Numbered from the stretch's first letter, positions 32,275 to 51,049 are shown. The stretch: 64,000 bases of DNA from Trematomus loennbergii (GCA_012861695.1 JAAOOA010000027.1:17174380-17238379), one strand, 5' to 3'. Notes: generated from the letters alone by a model not told the origin. Numbers and translations: made by a program.

Positions 32275-35200
32275 AGAACGTTCTACTTGTATGTCAACTG
32301 AGCTGTATTTTTAAGAAACACTTCCCTGTAGTTCAGCAACAATGTGTAGTATCAGAAGCTCAACACTAGAGGGTATATGTACCTCCACAAGACATTCAGA
32401 CCCTCCCTCTGCTACTAAAAGAGAGTCAATTAATAAACGTCTTTTAATCTTGTATATAGCATCTTTATAGTTGTATTGTCATATGATTTTCTTGGAAAGT
32501 GCATTGAATAGTATAAACCAGTATGAAAGGTGCTGTTGATTGAACGATTGATAGACCAACATGTATATGTTAAAAAATAGTGTATGCTTTGCGAGAGATT
32601 TTGCATACAGTTTAATTTTTATTTGAAAAAGCTCATGTGCATGGCATGCATAATTACATTTTGTATTATTATTTATTGAATTATTGACCAAATAAACCAC
32701 TAAATCAGAAAATGAATAAAGACAGGCATGAAGTTAAAGTTGGAGGTGCCATGTTACACAGGAAGAGAAATGTCACCACTAGCCTGTTGTCTTTATTTTA
32801 ACACGGACTTAAGGAATCACGTTTTTCTATTTCTATGTAAGTTATCATGTTAGGCCCCTCTTTTAGGCACTAGCTATTGAAACTTTTAAAGGAGCTCTCC
32901 AGCATCTGATCACACATTAGACAAATAACATTATGATGTTGCTTCAAAGTCCTCCCCAGAGTCCCTCAGGACCTCCTCGTCCTCTTTTCACTCTTCATAC
33001 GACCGTCTGTTGTTCTTGTCATTCTGGCTGATTATTTTTACAAAAATGTTGTGATCCAATATTGCCTTTATTCGAAGTACCTAATTAATCATAAATACAA
33101 AACACAACATGCCTCATTGTAAGAGAAATAGCTAGTTATATGAAAAGATGTTTGCAGATAATAAATCCATGCCAATTTCAACTGAGATATTTCAATGTGA
33201 TCTGCTTGTGTTGTACGAGTCATGGCTTCGATGTCAGACAATGCAGGTTGAAACTTAACCAAAGCGGCTAACAGTCATATCATATTATGTCTGCTCAAAA
33301 TCACACATGGTATTTTCATCACAAAAATGAACACAAGATTCATTTCAGCCCCAGAACAGTCTTTTACTCTTTTCTTGACTGGCAAACAGTTAAGCCTTCA
33401 AGAGTAGAGAGAGAGGGAGAGAAAAGGAAAGAAATAAAGGGGATGTCTGGGTAACTTCAATAGCCTCTCTGTGTCCATCTAATATGGAGGGCTAGCATGC
33501 TGGGAGTTGGCCCTTTCCATTCAGACAGACCCCAAACTCATAAAGACCTCTTCTATGGCCCCCAACCTGAAACCCACCCACCAAAGCCCTCGCTGGTATA
33601 GGCCCCTTCCATGGGAACTTGCAATCTGCAACGTAATCCCACTTTGGCCCCTGGAGAAGCCTTTCCAAACAAACCATGTGAGTCCTAATACCCAGGGCTT
33701 CACAAGTGGCTCCTAGCTAGGCATGAGCTCCACCACCACCAACAACTTGGCCCTCCTTCTCCTTTTTTCCTCATTCTCTCGCTTTTCTTCTTTCCACGGA
33801 TAGACGACAAAAGAAAGGGATCTCCTTCTAATTGCTTCGAAGATTGAAAAGCTGAGAGGGGTGGTGGGCGGCTACTAGGGGGAAATGAGACGAAGGCTCT
33901 GGAGGCAGCGGGGGACTGTCAGTCTGGCTTTGCCCGCCCTGGGTGTGCGGTAGCTGGGATAAAGGAGCTGGCAGGACAGCCTCTGCTGCAGAGCGGGGCT
34001 GAGTGGATCAGAGCGAGGCGGGTGACTCCCAGGGCCCAGCTTTACAACTCTGGCCAATCGGAGGACTAAGAGAATGTGGACGAGATGAAGCAGCTCTGCT
34101 GGAGGCCTTCTTCACTCATGGGAAAGGACGTCTGGTCTTCACAACTGGGATTCAGAAACCATAGGCCGCTGAGAACAGTGTGTTCAAGCCAAGAAGGAGT
34201 ATATAACAGAGAGAAAGCAGAAACATCGTGTATTGGTTGCCGTCCAAACCCTTTGCCCCGGATGATGAGTCCAGCCACTATTGATCAGCGGTGTGGTAGA
34301 TGATGAAGTGTGTGAACACACAGTTGGGGTGGTCCGCGACCTTTAGATCTGTTGCTATGACATGCAGAGTTGCTAATAACACTCATGCACACACACGCAC
34401 TGACACACACCTTGACCTCTGCCGCAAACATTGCCACAAATCCACGCCTCTTTCTCTCGCTCTGCCATCAAAGAGCAGCAGCTCCTCCCAAGATTGGCAG
34501 GGATCTTTACTCAGCTGTGAATGGGACAAAAAGGAAAGAAGTTGCTTTGGTGATGATACAAATGAAAAGCCAATTGCTTGCCGTTCAATAATAGTCCAAA
34601 AAAGACAACATGAAAACGTAATATGAGGAGAATATAATATAATTTTAATAGGGTCAGGGTACCTAGTACGTCATGTCGAAGTTCAAAGACAGCGCCCCGC
34701 TCATCTGTATGTGTAGTGACATGAGATCCCAAGGATTTTGGCCTTACTGGCTCCAAAAAGTTCCCTCGGTCTCCCCTCTCTGACCTCCTTTCATCCCTCC
34801 ATCCCTCCGCCTTTCTTCTTTTTAATACAAATCAGCCACTCAATGCCATGCACATGTTTTAGTGTTATTTGAACTCTGTCAGAGAACTTCAAACAGCTTT
34901 CAAAGTGAACTGAGTTTTTTCCTTTCTTGCTCTCTATCTTTTTTCTCTTTTTGAAAGAACACAGCCGTGCTTCCAAGTACACCTGATCAGAAGGTCGAGA
35001 GATGAGGATTATGATATGCAAATGAGGCTTTGTTATCTGCGTTGACATTCGTTAGAAAGCGGAACAGAGGAGAGGTAACATGAAAAGGTGGCAACTCACC
35101 CCCCTCCACTCTTTTTAGCATAACCTCCCCTCTCAAACACATTGGCCTACCTAAGCCCCCTTTTTTCCATTTAGATCAAAAGGTTACACACTACAAAGAA

Positions 35201-35461
35201 ATGCCTGTGTGGAAAAGCAGTACACACATTCACTTCTGTGTACTTTAACACAGTCAAGACTATTGATTGGTCAACTGCCCCAAAGGTGTGTGCACATCTG
35301 TACAGTTTGTGTTAATGTCTGGATTCGACCGTGTCCTGATGAGGTTGTCGTCTCTTTTGGTGTTTAGGCAGGAACGGAGGTCTTTGCAATTACCAAACAC
35401 TGTAGAAAGGCTTTCATGTCTCTCCCCCGCTGTGACAGGATAAGGACGAGGACACACAAAT

Positions 35462-35539
<78 letters not shown>

Positions 35540-37092
35540 AAACACGGAGAGAGTGACTCTTCCTCCTTTCAAATGCACACAGAAACACGCATATGGTTGC
35601 CCCCCTGTTCAATCTGTATATGGTTCAGTTCAAAGGAGTCCAAGCGAGGTGGCAGTCTGTGATATTATTCCAGCTATTAGCCTGGCCCACCATCTGCAGT
35701 GATCTACTGAGGAGTGGGTTTTATGAACTTCATAAAGGGATGGTTATTAGAGCTTCAGAGTGGAAATGGGCCGTCTGGCCTTTGAGTTTAGCAGCAGGGG
35801 TCCCGAGTGCTTTGATGTGAATCATACTGTTAAATAACTTTTGAGAGGTAGAGGGAGCTACTGAAACTGTAGGAAAGGTTAACCCCCTGTTATGTAAGTG
35901 ATAATTGACCTAATTTATTTTTTCATTTCATCCCTTTATTTTTTTCTAGTTTTTCGAGGACACGAAAAATGTGTAATGTCCATTACACATCAGTGACAAA
36001 GACATTGAGACAGTTATGATGAATGAAAATGTACCCATTACTGTAGACATAACGATCTTCCCCTTATCTTAGTTTAGTATTTTTAAAATATATAATGTAA
36101 TTTGGTCCCTCATAGAAAAAAACGTACAACGTGAAAGGTTCATTTACCGGGTGTTACGGGGCTTTTAACTGTATCACATAATCTTCCTCAGAACATGCAG
36201 CAGTTGTCATGGAAATGGAGGCAGGGACTCAAACAGTCAAGGTGTTTTGGGGTAATGTGACCCCACTAGTAATGGATTGATGAAGTATTAAGGAATTTAG
36301 TTTATTTATGTCGGACGGGAGACTTTTGTTGCATCTCTCTCTCCCTCATTTCCCATCATCTCTCTTCAGAGATCCTAGAGTAAACACCTTTAGGAGTAAT
36401 TCTGAGGACCAAATTCTTTAAATGACCCTGAATGACAGCAAATTAATGAGATAAAATCAAATCACCAGCATTCAAAATAGTTGTCCTATCAACATATTAA
36501 TAGGCATCTGCACAAGAAGGCCTGTTATTTAAATCTGTGTGTAGTCTGTATTTGGCCTATCGCTTACCTTTCATTCAACAGAGAAGTGTATTACTTAGAA
36601 TAGCATCCATTTACAACTATATATGAACACATGTTGATAACCAGCTCAGTGTCCTCTCTAACAAGTATTATATTACAAATAAATCAGTTTGAAAATTTGT
36701 ATTAGTGAAAGTTTTTATTTTTGTTTATTTTGTAATTAATTGCATGCTTCTTTACAAAAGTGAACCGTCTTTTATCTATATTTGTATTTCATGGCTGCGT
36801 TGAACCTTTATATATACAGTCTATGCGTTGAACGTGTTTTATTTTCTCCACCACACCTCCACTAAGGTATAGTTTCCATCCGTTCCTTTCTCAGAGTCTT
36901 TGTTAGATCTTTTCTCTATTACCCGTTATTGAGGAATGCACATTGCTTAGTTTAGGTATGTACTCACAGTAGCCAGAAGGTGGTGCTGCAAATCCACATT
37001 CCCAGTTACCAATGTCCTCTCCAATATGACCAGAGCCATGGACCCAGATGGTTTGAATGCCCACTCTTCTATATGAGATGATAGAGGAACAT
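32275..37092. other. intergenic, no gene seen
   Basis: Unique-looking sequence apart from the CA array at 35463-35533. No exon, RNA gene or further transposon was recognised. Confidence 0.5.
35463..35533. repeat. (CA)35 microsatellite
   Basis: 71 bp of perfect CA repeat. Confidence 0.98.
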
Positions 37093-38023
37093 TTAAAGGT
37101 CCCATGTCATGCTTTTCCGGTTATTACCCGTCCCCTTGTGTGTTATGAAGGTTTTTATGCATGTCAACGGTCTGCAAAGTCACAAACTATGTCTATGCTG
37201 CCCCAGAACGCCTCGTTGGAGATTTATCTTTTTCTTCCTCAGTGACGTGCCCATACCCAAATGGACCAATCCGTGGAGCTCCTCACACACACACACTCTC
37301 TCTGCGGTGAAACTGTGACGAGCTGGGTGGGTGGTGTCGTGCTAGTGGAGCCTCGCAGCGGCGAAACTGTGGCGCGCTTACACTGTAGGTGCGCCGCGTT
37401 TGGGGGTGCGGGTGCTAATGGAGCCTCACAGATGGGGGTGCTGCAGCCCCCTCAGCATCTCCTCCTTCCCGCGTCCATTCGCGATGTCTCGCTGTCTCGC
37501 AGACCCCAAGCAGCAAGCAGGAAATGAACCCAGCTCACACTGTCCGCTCCTCGCAGCAGCGAGCCGCGCAACGTCCCGCCAACACGGCACCCAGACCCCA
37601 CGCAGCATTCTCATCTGTTTGTCATTACTGGTGTCATTTTCTGATTGCTAACGCCATTGTAACACATAATCACTGATGTTCCGCTGTAACGGCCCGTCCA
37701 CACAGCAGCGTTAAAAAAATCTTCCAACGCTTCTGCCCATTCACTTTGAATGGGGTGACGTCACTTTGCCTCACTTTTCGCCGAACTGCATTGTGGGAAG
37801 CAAAGCGGAGATTTCCAGGCATCTCAGGCTTCAAAAGTTGAGCAAGCAGGAGCTCCAACAAGCCGTTTAGGACTGAGAGTGAATACACATACTATACAGA
37901 GATGCTGTATGAGAAACCAATGATTTTGGAAAATTGCACAATATAAATCTATTCTAGTAGACCTCAACAATGAAATTATGATCAGTAGAAATGGCCATGA
38001 CGATGGGATGATGGGACCTTTAA
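37093..38023. mobile_element. TTAA-bounded non-autonomous element with a CpG-rich core
   Basis: The left end is TTAAAGGTCCCATGTCATGC and the right end is ATGATGGGACCTTTAA, an inverted match; span 931 bp. The core (about 37310-37600) is CpG-rich against AT-rich surroundings. A segment at 37688-37800 (GGCCCGTCCACACAGCAGCG, then CATTCACTTTGAATGGGGTG) resembles a separate fish repeat, so nesting is likely. No transposase frame. Confidence 0.7.
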
Positions 38024-38084
38024 AGCAAATCAAGCTTGAAAATGAAAGGAAAAAAAGAAGCTGATTTCCGGTCACAAACTATTA

Positions 38085-38590
38085 CTTACTTAGATGTGGA
38101 TACATTTACTCATGAACTTTACTTAAGTATAACTTTGAGGTACTTGTAGGATTCTTTACTTAAGTATTTCCATGTATTGCTTTACTTTATGCTTCTATTC
38201 CAACACAATTCAGAGGCAAATATATACATAATATATGCGAACAAATTATTGATCTTGTATTATTATGTTAAAATGCACTTTATTGATCCGTCGGTGGAAT
38301 TCACAAGCTACCAGGCAGTATATGAAGTAAAACAAACATGGTCCTCACTTAGCAGCTGCACCATTAAAGCCATCAACACATTGATGCATTATTATTAAAA
38401 ACATACAAACTTTGAAGCAATATATTCTGAAATGGGCCAGTTTGCAGATATACTGCTGGTACTTGAATTATTTGTTGATTCTAAGGTTTAGTACTTTTAC
38501 AAAAGTAACATTTTGAAGGTGGGTTTTATTTTTAACAGAGTATTTCTAAACTGGTAGGCCATTATAACTTTCACTTCAGTAAAAGCTCTA
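38085..38590. repeat. common fish interspersed repeat, degenerate copy
   Basis: Contains the words TTTACTTAAGTAT, TTTGAGGTACTTGTA, AGTATTTCCATGTA and, further on, AACAGAGTATTTCTA. These are typical of an abundant AT-rich teleost repeat. Both ends are worn and the family is not named here. Confidence 0.55.
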
Positions 38591-39099
38591 CCTTTAGCCT
38601 CTTGAAGTGTCTGCAGCATCACTGTCCACTAGAAGGAACCCTTCACCCCTCACATAGTTCTGCTCTCATGTTGCAACTGAAAATCACAGAAGCATCAATC
38701 AACAATTGTATGTCTAGAATCTGTAATAAATTATATTTGACAGGTGATGCCAGTTGAGAGAGGATGTAGAAGAACATAAAGACTTAAAGGTCGAGGTTTA
38801 GGACTCATGTGGAGAGTTTTCTGTGAGGTATTGAACTCAGTCCAGTAGGTGGCAGCATGTTTAAGCAAATCAAATTGAACCATCCTGAATTCAGACTGTG
38901 CACATGGTGGGTCTGATTCATATGGAGGTTGTGTCTTGCTTAATATATATTCTTTAAAAAGTCGTATCATATAAAACAATTATATATTTTTGAGCTTATG
39001 TGTTTTCACCTCATTTGTCTAGGAGCCTACAGGGAGACAGTGTGCTGTTTGTGGAGGGGACCCCGCGTCTTAAAGGCATGCTGCAAGGCCGTGACGCAA
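38591..39099. other. intergenic, no gene seen
   Basis: AT-rich unique-looking sequence upstream of the GC-rich candidate first exon of tex2. Confidence 0.5.
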
Positions 39100-39424
39100 T
39101 TCACACTCTCCTGCTGCAACACAATAAAATATGAACCGCCAGGGTTCCGACGTGGGATGCTTCTTTTGGGTGTCATTGTCATTTTAAATTGTGAGTAGAG
39201 AGGGGGTGTCGCTGTCTGAACACCACCCATTCACCAAAACAACACACGGGATCAGCGTCTCTTTGACAGATCTCGCTGTCTGTCCGCACCTCTCGCTGGG
39301 TGCACCCTCCGCAGGCTCCGGACACAGAAAGCTCTCCACGCAGGGATCCTCATCGCATTACGCACATTTGAAGCCAGGATGCAGAGCGAACCAGTGGCCT
39401 GTACATGAAGATGCGATAACTACG
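39100..39424 (+). promoter_or_regulatory. tex2: candidate tex2 promoter and non-coding first exon
   Basis: This is a GC- and CpG-rich stretch in AT-rich surroundings, ending in a good donor (CTACG|GTAAGA at 39424/39425). It has no long coding frame that continues across the donor. It is on the right strand and side for tex2, 13 kb before the first coding exon. The transcription start cannot be placed. It could instead belong to an unrelated non-coding transcript. Confidence 0.4.
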
Positions 39425-40215
39425 GTAAGATTGAACGTTTTATTTGTCGATTTGATTTGCATATCAGCTGTTCGGTCCATGGCTGTCACACGGTTACAGA
39501 CAAAAAGAGCCTGAAGTTAAGGAGGACAAAGGGGCGGATGGAGACACAGGAGCTTTAATTATGTTGTCTTAACACGACCAGCACCCTTATGAAAATAGCT
39601 GTGTGTATGCTGTATGGCCCTGTGTACTGGGGTGTACTTCCTTAAGAAAGCACTGTAGCTGTTATAGATTTTAAAATGCTCAGTGTTTTGATCCTGTTGT
39701 CTATCACAGCTGTGTGGAGCATTGGAAGACATCTGTGGAGCAACTGTGGCTCATGTCCATCTATGGTGCTGTGAAGTGCACAGGTAGATCAGATGCTCAA
39801 TCCTCTCCTCCCTTCTTGGTAGCAGGCCACACCATCACAGCCACCACCTAGACTTTCATTTAAGTTTCACACCAAATGTATTCCAGGGTTAGATCACCAT
39901 ATGTCTGTCCTTTTGTGAACAGGTCTAAAGAAGTGTATAGTGGATTCTCATAAATGTGAATTTGTTCTACTGTTATTATGATGAAGGTTATTGTAAGACT
40001 CTGCTTGACACTGACATTTTATTTTATGCCCTTCCACTTGTTCAGCCTAGTGTCCCCTTCATGCACGACACCAGATCACAACATTATAATGAGAGGCTAT
40101 ATATAGCATCTTGTTAAGTCACAGTAAAACTAATGATGCTGCTCTGGAAGTAGATGACAACAGTTGCACGTTAGCCATTAAATCAATCTCTCTCTCCCTG
40201 TCTCTGTTTTTCAAG

Positions 40216-40280
40216 GGATGCTAGCACCATGAGTGCAGGTTGTGTTGCAAGAGGAGATTGAATGCCTCTTTAATCTCAAG
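40216..40280 (+). other. tex2: candidate tex2 5'UTR exon with short upstream ORFs
   Basis: A strong pyrimidine tract and CAAG acceptor precede this 65-bp block, and a consensus donor CTCAAG|GTAAGA follows. Two ATGs open tiny frames that stop inside the block (MLAP and MSAGCVARGD). If spliced to 52368 it would lie in the tex2 leader, and its uORFs could dampen translation. Splicing is inferred from the sites only. Confidence 0.45.
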
Positions 40281-41759
40281 GTAAGACTTATTTTCTGCTT
40301 TGAACTTGTGTGTGTGTGTTCTATGGTAGCGCTGGAATTGATCCATAGCATTGAACGGCTGCCCCTGCCTCCTTTTTTTCTCCCTAATTATCTCTCCTTC
40401 ATCTCAACTCCCTTACTCAAACCCAAACGTCATTCACATATTCAACATTGTTAATCATGCATGTGGCTGTCTGAAAGCAAAGCACATGTTTGTATACATT
40501 TTCACATGCTGCATTAATTACTTTCTTTTTTAAATACCGACAGCTGTGTCCCACAGTGAGGTGTGTGTTTGTAGATGGAGGGGTGGGGGGGTACTTGTGT
40601 CAGCAAGTCTAAAGGGAATTCTCTTTCTTCTTAGGCTCAATTAGACAAATTGCTGTGAGGGTAAAAGCAAACAGTGGCAGCTGATCCATCTGAATGAGCT
40701 ATTGTCTGTGGATAAAAAAAGGGGATTTGATGGCACACTCTGTTGCATGGCCTGAAACACATCCGAGATTCACGTAAAAATACAACATGAACAAGAAATA
40801 TTAAGCTTGAAAAATGATGTCATTAGATCCATCTGTGTTAACAAGTGTGTGCTGCAGGCTGTGAATGTTCAAGTTGAAAAGTCTGGAGTTCACATTTTGT
40901 GCCAAGTTAAAATAATTTAGCTTGAGGGCGCCTTGCAAGCCAACTCTTGAGTCAGCGTTCGACCTTGAACTTGTGGATACATGGATACACGCTATGCTGT
41001 TGAAGTTAGGATTCTGTACATGTAGCATGATTTTGTACTTATTCTAATCCAGGAACCAGTTTAAAGCTTTAAGGTAAAGACACTTTAGAGAATAAAGTCA
41101 GCACACAAATTACATTTTATTAAGCACCATCAGCAGAAGATAGGGAAATAAGAAACATTTGTGACACAGCCAATGTTTGTAGTAATAGTAATGATAATAT
41201 GAGTAATATGAGAGGAAGGAGCTAGAAGTATCCTGGTTGCTTACTATATACTATATTTCCACAATATTAATCACCACGGTATTCCTCCTGCCAAGGTCAA
41301 CGGATACAAAACTCAGACAAAACAATTTATGTTTGAGCTCTGAGAATAATTTCGAAGGTTTATTATACCAGAGATTAATTATTTCAGTATGTGTTGTTCC
41401 TGTTAGTTTTGAGAAGTAAAGTTCAGAGAATCCTGTGTGTGTTCCAACTAGCTCTCGTTAGACCTCAACTTCTCCTTCTAAATATCAAAATGAATCTGTA
41501 AATACCGTGTCACTTATGCTGTCTGCCTTAAACCAAATTCACTTTCTTATTCGGTTTTCTAGACAAGAGTTTGTCATAGAAAAGTGCAATTGAATCTAGT
41601 GTTTTCATTATTCTGGCAAAGTTGGTGTACAAAAGTAGCACCCAGGGGGCATTGATTTGGCTTGTTTTATATAAATGTTGTGGGCTGGAGGTACACTATG
41701 AGTCTGTTTTTTGAGTTGTGTTCCTTATTTACAAATAAAAGAAATGTAAAGAAATATAA
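40281..41759. other. probable tex2 5' intron or intergenic, no gene seen
   Basis: AT-rich unique-looking sequence; no coding exon was supported. Confidence 0.5.
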
Positions 41760-42100
41760 TGGTTACAAATAGGGATATTTTAGACAACACTGCTTTGGCA
41801 ACAGTTTTGGGAATACCCTTTCCTGATTTAACATGACAAGGCCTCCAAGCACAAAGAAAACTCCATAAAGAATGGTGGTTTGGTGTAAAACAAATGGGCT
41901 GACCTGCACAGAACCCTGACCTCAACCCCATTTAACATCTCTGGGTTGAGTCGTGCCAAACTGCAAGCCGGGCCATATCGCCCAACATCAGAGCACAACT
42001 TCACTGATGCTTTTGTGGCTGAATGGGAGTCAATTCTGCCGGCCAAGTTTGAAAATCTTGTAGAAAGCCTTCCCAGAAAAGGGTTGAAGTGTTAAAAGCT
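41760..42100 (+). pseudogene. Tc1/mariner-like transposase remnant, C-terminal part
   Basis: The sequence tracks the 3' part of a fish Tc1-like transposase gene. GACCTGCACAGAACCCTGAC, then CTCAACCCCATT, corresponds to the catalytic DLNPIE region. CGCCCAACATCAGAGCACAA, then TGTGGCTGAATGGGAGTC and GAAAGCCTTCCCAGAA, follow in the usual order. Frame changes and missing segments show that it is dead. No inverted repeats were found, so it is an isolated fragment. Confidence 0.75.
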
Positions 42101-47836
<5,736 letters not shown>

Positions 47837-47844
47837 CCTATTGG

Positions 47845-48107
47845 CAGGGGCGGACTGTCCATCGGGCCGGTCGGACGATGTGGGCCGGTCGGATAAGTCA
47901 CTAGCACTCCCCCCCCCCCGTTGACAATTTACTAGCGGTATTTACTTGCGGCACCGAGGTGGGCCGCTCGCGAAGCCACTAGCACCCCCACCCCCCCCCG
48001 TTGATAATTTACTAGCTATAATTTCTTGCGGTACCGAGGTGGGCCGGCGGTACCGAAGTGGGCCGGTCGAGAGTCCCGGGCTGATTTGTAGTCCCAGTCC
48101 GCCCCTG
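47845..48107. mobile_element. hAT-type MITE, GC-rich, with internal 78-bp tandem repeat
   Basis: The termini are CAGGGGCGGACTG and CAGTCCGCCCCTG in inverted orientation. The flanks are a perfect 8-bp duplication CCTATTGG (47837-47844 and 48108-48115). Inside, a unit of about 78 bp (CACTAGCAC, C-run, TTGA(C/T)AATTTACTAGC, CCGAGGTGGGCCG) occurs twice, starting at 47899 and 47977, with a further partial copy of its end. Confidence 0.9.
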
Positions 48108-48135
48108 CCTATTGGTGATTTATATTGGTGTAGTG

Positions 48136-48607
48136 CAGGGGTGTCAAACTAAAGGCCCGGGGGCCAAATCCGGCCCGTGACTTCATTTTCTGTGGCCCCA
48201 TAAGAGCTTGCAAAGAATATAATATGTTTATTATACGATTACATGCCGATTTACAGAAACACGTTGCCCATAATCATGTCCCATAATGCATCTCAAATTA
48301 GACATTTTTTCTCAGAATTTGACTTTTTATTTTCAAAATGTCATTTTTTTTTTCTTTTGACTTTTTTTCCAGAATTTGGCTTTTCTTTTTAAATCATTTT
48401 GTGAAATTCTCACTGAAGAGACTTATGAAGTTATTACCCTATCCGATAATAATCCAATGCAGAGGCAATAATGTAATATAATACATTATTTTATATATAT
48501 TAAATATTTATATATGTATTTTTATAGAGTCTTATATATAAACTGGCCCTTTGAGTGCAACCATGATGCTAATGTGGCCCGAGATGAAATTGAGTTTGAC
48601 ACCCCTG
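48136..48607. mobile_element. hAT-type MITE with CAGGGGTGTCAAACT terminus
   Basis: Inverted termini CAGGGGTGTCAAACT and AGTTTGACACCCCTG enclose 472 bp. A perfect 8-bp duplication GTGTAGTG flanks it (48128-48135 and 48608-48615). The interior contains GGCCCGGGGGCCAAATCCGG and T-rich stretches and has no transposase frame. The left and right duplications of this and the previous element differ, so these are two independent insertions. Confidence 0.92.
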
Positions 48608-48615
48608 GTGTAGTG

Positions 48616-50644
48616 CAACTAAAGTTCTCTGGGAGTCACTTATAAACAAAATGTATGTTGTTTTGTTTCATCTGTAGTATAACATTGGCAATTCACTAGT
48701 TCATAGGGGGTTATATGCAAGACCTTTCATTGGCCTAGACAAGTCATTTCCTGCTGGTTGCCTGGGAACTGTTCCTAGCCTAGAAATAGGCCTAGCATTT
48801 TTTTTTTACCTTTTAAAAAGAGGCTGCTCAACATGCCTCCTCAGGGCCTGAAATCTGTCAGGGTGTGTGAGAGTCCAGAAATATCTACCCATTCATCAAA
48901 TGCAGAGAGGAGAGGGAGACCCGCTGAGGCTCAGTCAAAAGAGAAAAAAGACTGAAAAGTAGACACATATTGAATCTGCTGCAGCATCTGCTAAACCCAA
49001 TAAATCAGGATTTAGATTGAATTACACAACTAAACTAAACAACACTGTAGTGAATACTTTTTGAGGCACACAGTTAGTGTTAAATCAATTAAGGATTTTA
49101 GTAAATTCCTGATTTTCGGTGGTTCATTCAGCCGAGAGACTCAATATGCTGAAGGCAAACTGTTCATAAATAAATCTCCATCTCTATAAGCAGCCGCTCT
49201 GTACCTCTCTCTCTTCACCACTCATTCTCATGTCTGTTTTTCTTGTTTGTGAAGCAGGAGTTTTGGTCGGGAAGGGATTACAGATTGTGAATTAGGAAAT
49301 GGTCACTGGAGTTTCTGTGTGTATTTCTCTGATTTATCCTGTGTGGTCATTTCCCTTTCCATTTCCACTGTCTACCTTTCACCCCCTTATATTATTCTTA
49401 CACCCTGCTGCTTTTAGCTGCCCCCCCCCCTCTCGTCTCCCGGGGTGCTGGCTTTAGCTGATTAGAGTAGCCCTGCTTGCTTTGATTAATTGGATGAGTC
49501 TTCGTGCCAGACTCCTCTTGTCTCCTCATCCTCATCCAGGAGCGGATAAAACAAACATGGGGCTTTTAATGGCAGTGGTGCATTGATGAGAGGAACTAAC
49601 TAAAACCACCGTGGGTGTGTCAGCAAACAGTTTTACTCAACCTGAAAAGCAATAGACATGTTTTAGCTACTCATATAGCCAGCTTTCTTTTGTCTGTGTA
49701 AGAACCAAAATACAAGCAGTATGTTATTTTAAATCATTTACAAGTACAAATGCATCTGTTTTGAAATATACAAGGGAATAACATAAAGGTATATCTACTA
49801 AATGTGATATATGTTAGCATAGAATATATTAATATTCACCGTGGGACTTCAACAAACAGCTATTTTAATCATCAATTTCAATTAATGTGCCGATTACTTT
49901 CTCAAGTCTATAAAAACACTGTAAGGTTAGGAACAAATTCCAACCCATACTGACATGCTTTTTTTGCTGAAAATGTGTACATTTCATATACATTGTACAT
50001 GGAAAGTACTGATTTATCCACCAGTGATACGGTTTTGCATGGTGACCATCCGTCCATGCTCACCCTGTCGACCTCCAAAACATTTTAACCCGTCCTTCAG
50101 GCGTTTGTGACGACAACAACCACCACTTCCATCTCCATGTCTCCGTCTCCCCTTTTCGTATCAGACTCCTTTCTCCTCTCTGTCATTCTCTTGTCTGTGT
50201 CATCCTCTGCATTTTCTCCCTCCATCTCTGCCATTTTTAAGAGAATCCCACTTCAAAAGCTTGTCTCTGAAAGGTCGTATGCAGACTCTACAGTCCCCCC
50301 CCCCCTTTGTGGTTCTTCATCTTTCTTCTTTTTGTTGCTCTCTTTTATGTCTTCCTCTTTCCTTGTTCTTATTCAGTCGTGCTCTGTCCCTAGCACGGCC
50401 ATGGCAAAAGGAACACACAAAACCCCACTGTAGCACAGCCAAGTGAGAGGCTGGCAGGGAAAGTCAAATGCTCTGTTATTCCATCCCAGCAAATACAATC
50501 TCTGGAGATGCGGCGCCAACCAGAGAGCCCCAAGGGGCGCCGGGGCTTTCTCAGAAATTCTGATTACAAGCTTACCGCTCTGTTGTTTTCCTCTGTCCCT
50601 CCTAGAGCATTTCTATCAACAGCAGAACGAATCTCTCTATATAT

Positions 50645-50675
<31 letters not shown>

Positions 50676-51049
50676 CTTGTTTTGCCCTGCCTGTTTGATT
50701 TGGCTAACCAGGGATGATGGACGGTATGCGATGTGGAAGAATAAACAGGCACAATAATTCAATAACAACTTGAGGCCTCATTCAGTGAAATCACTGCATG
50801 ATGAATGACTCTGGTTCCGCTGCGTTGAGACTATACAATAGACGCCTTGTTCCTGTGACCACTGGAGCCTAACTGCTGCTTTGTTGTGTGATTATGTCCT
50901 ACATATTGTTGTGCGTGGGGGGGTACTTATATCTATGTATATGTTTATGTTTTATACGATACCGTAAAGCATAGATAATGCAAAACATGACAGTTATTGC
51001 CTATTAAACAATAAATTTCAGCCTAAATGACGAACGCAGTACTGATATG
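48616..51049. other. probable tex2 5' intron, no gene seen
   Basis: No coding exon or RNA gene was supported. Short frames near 50107-50433 are pyrimidine-rich and look like chance. Confidence 0.5.

Noticed and set aside
47845..48107. Spaced repeats resembling a CRISPR array
   Set aside because: Only two and a part units of about 78 bp, enclosed by hAT termini and a target duplication, in a vertebrate genome.
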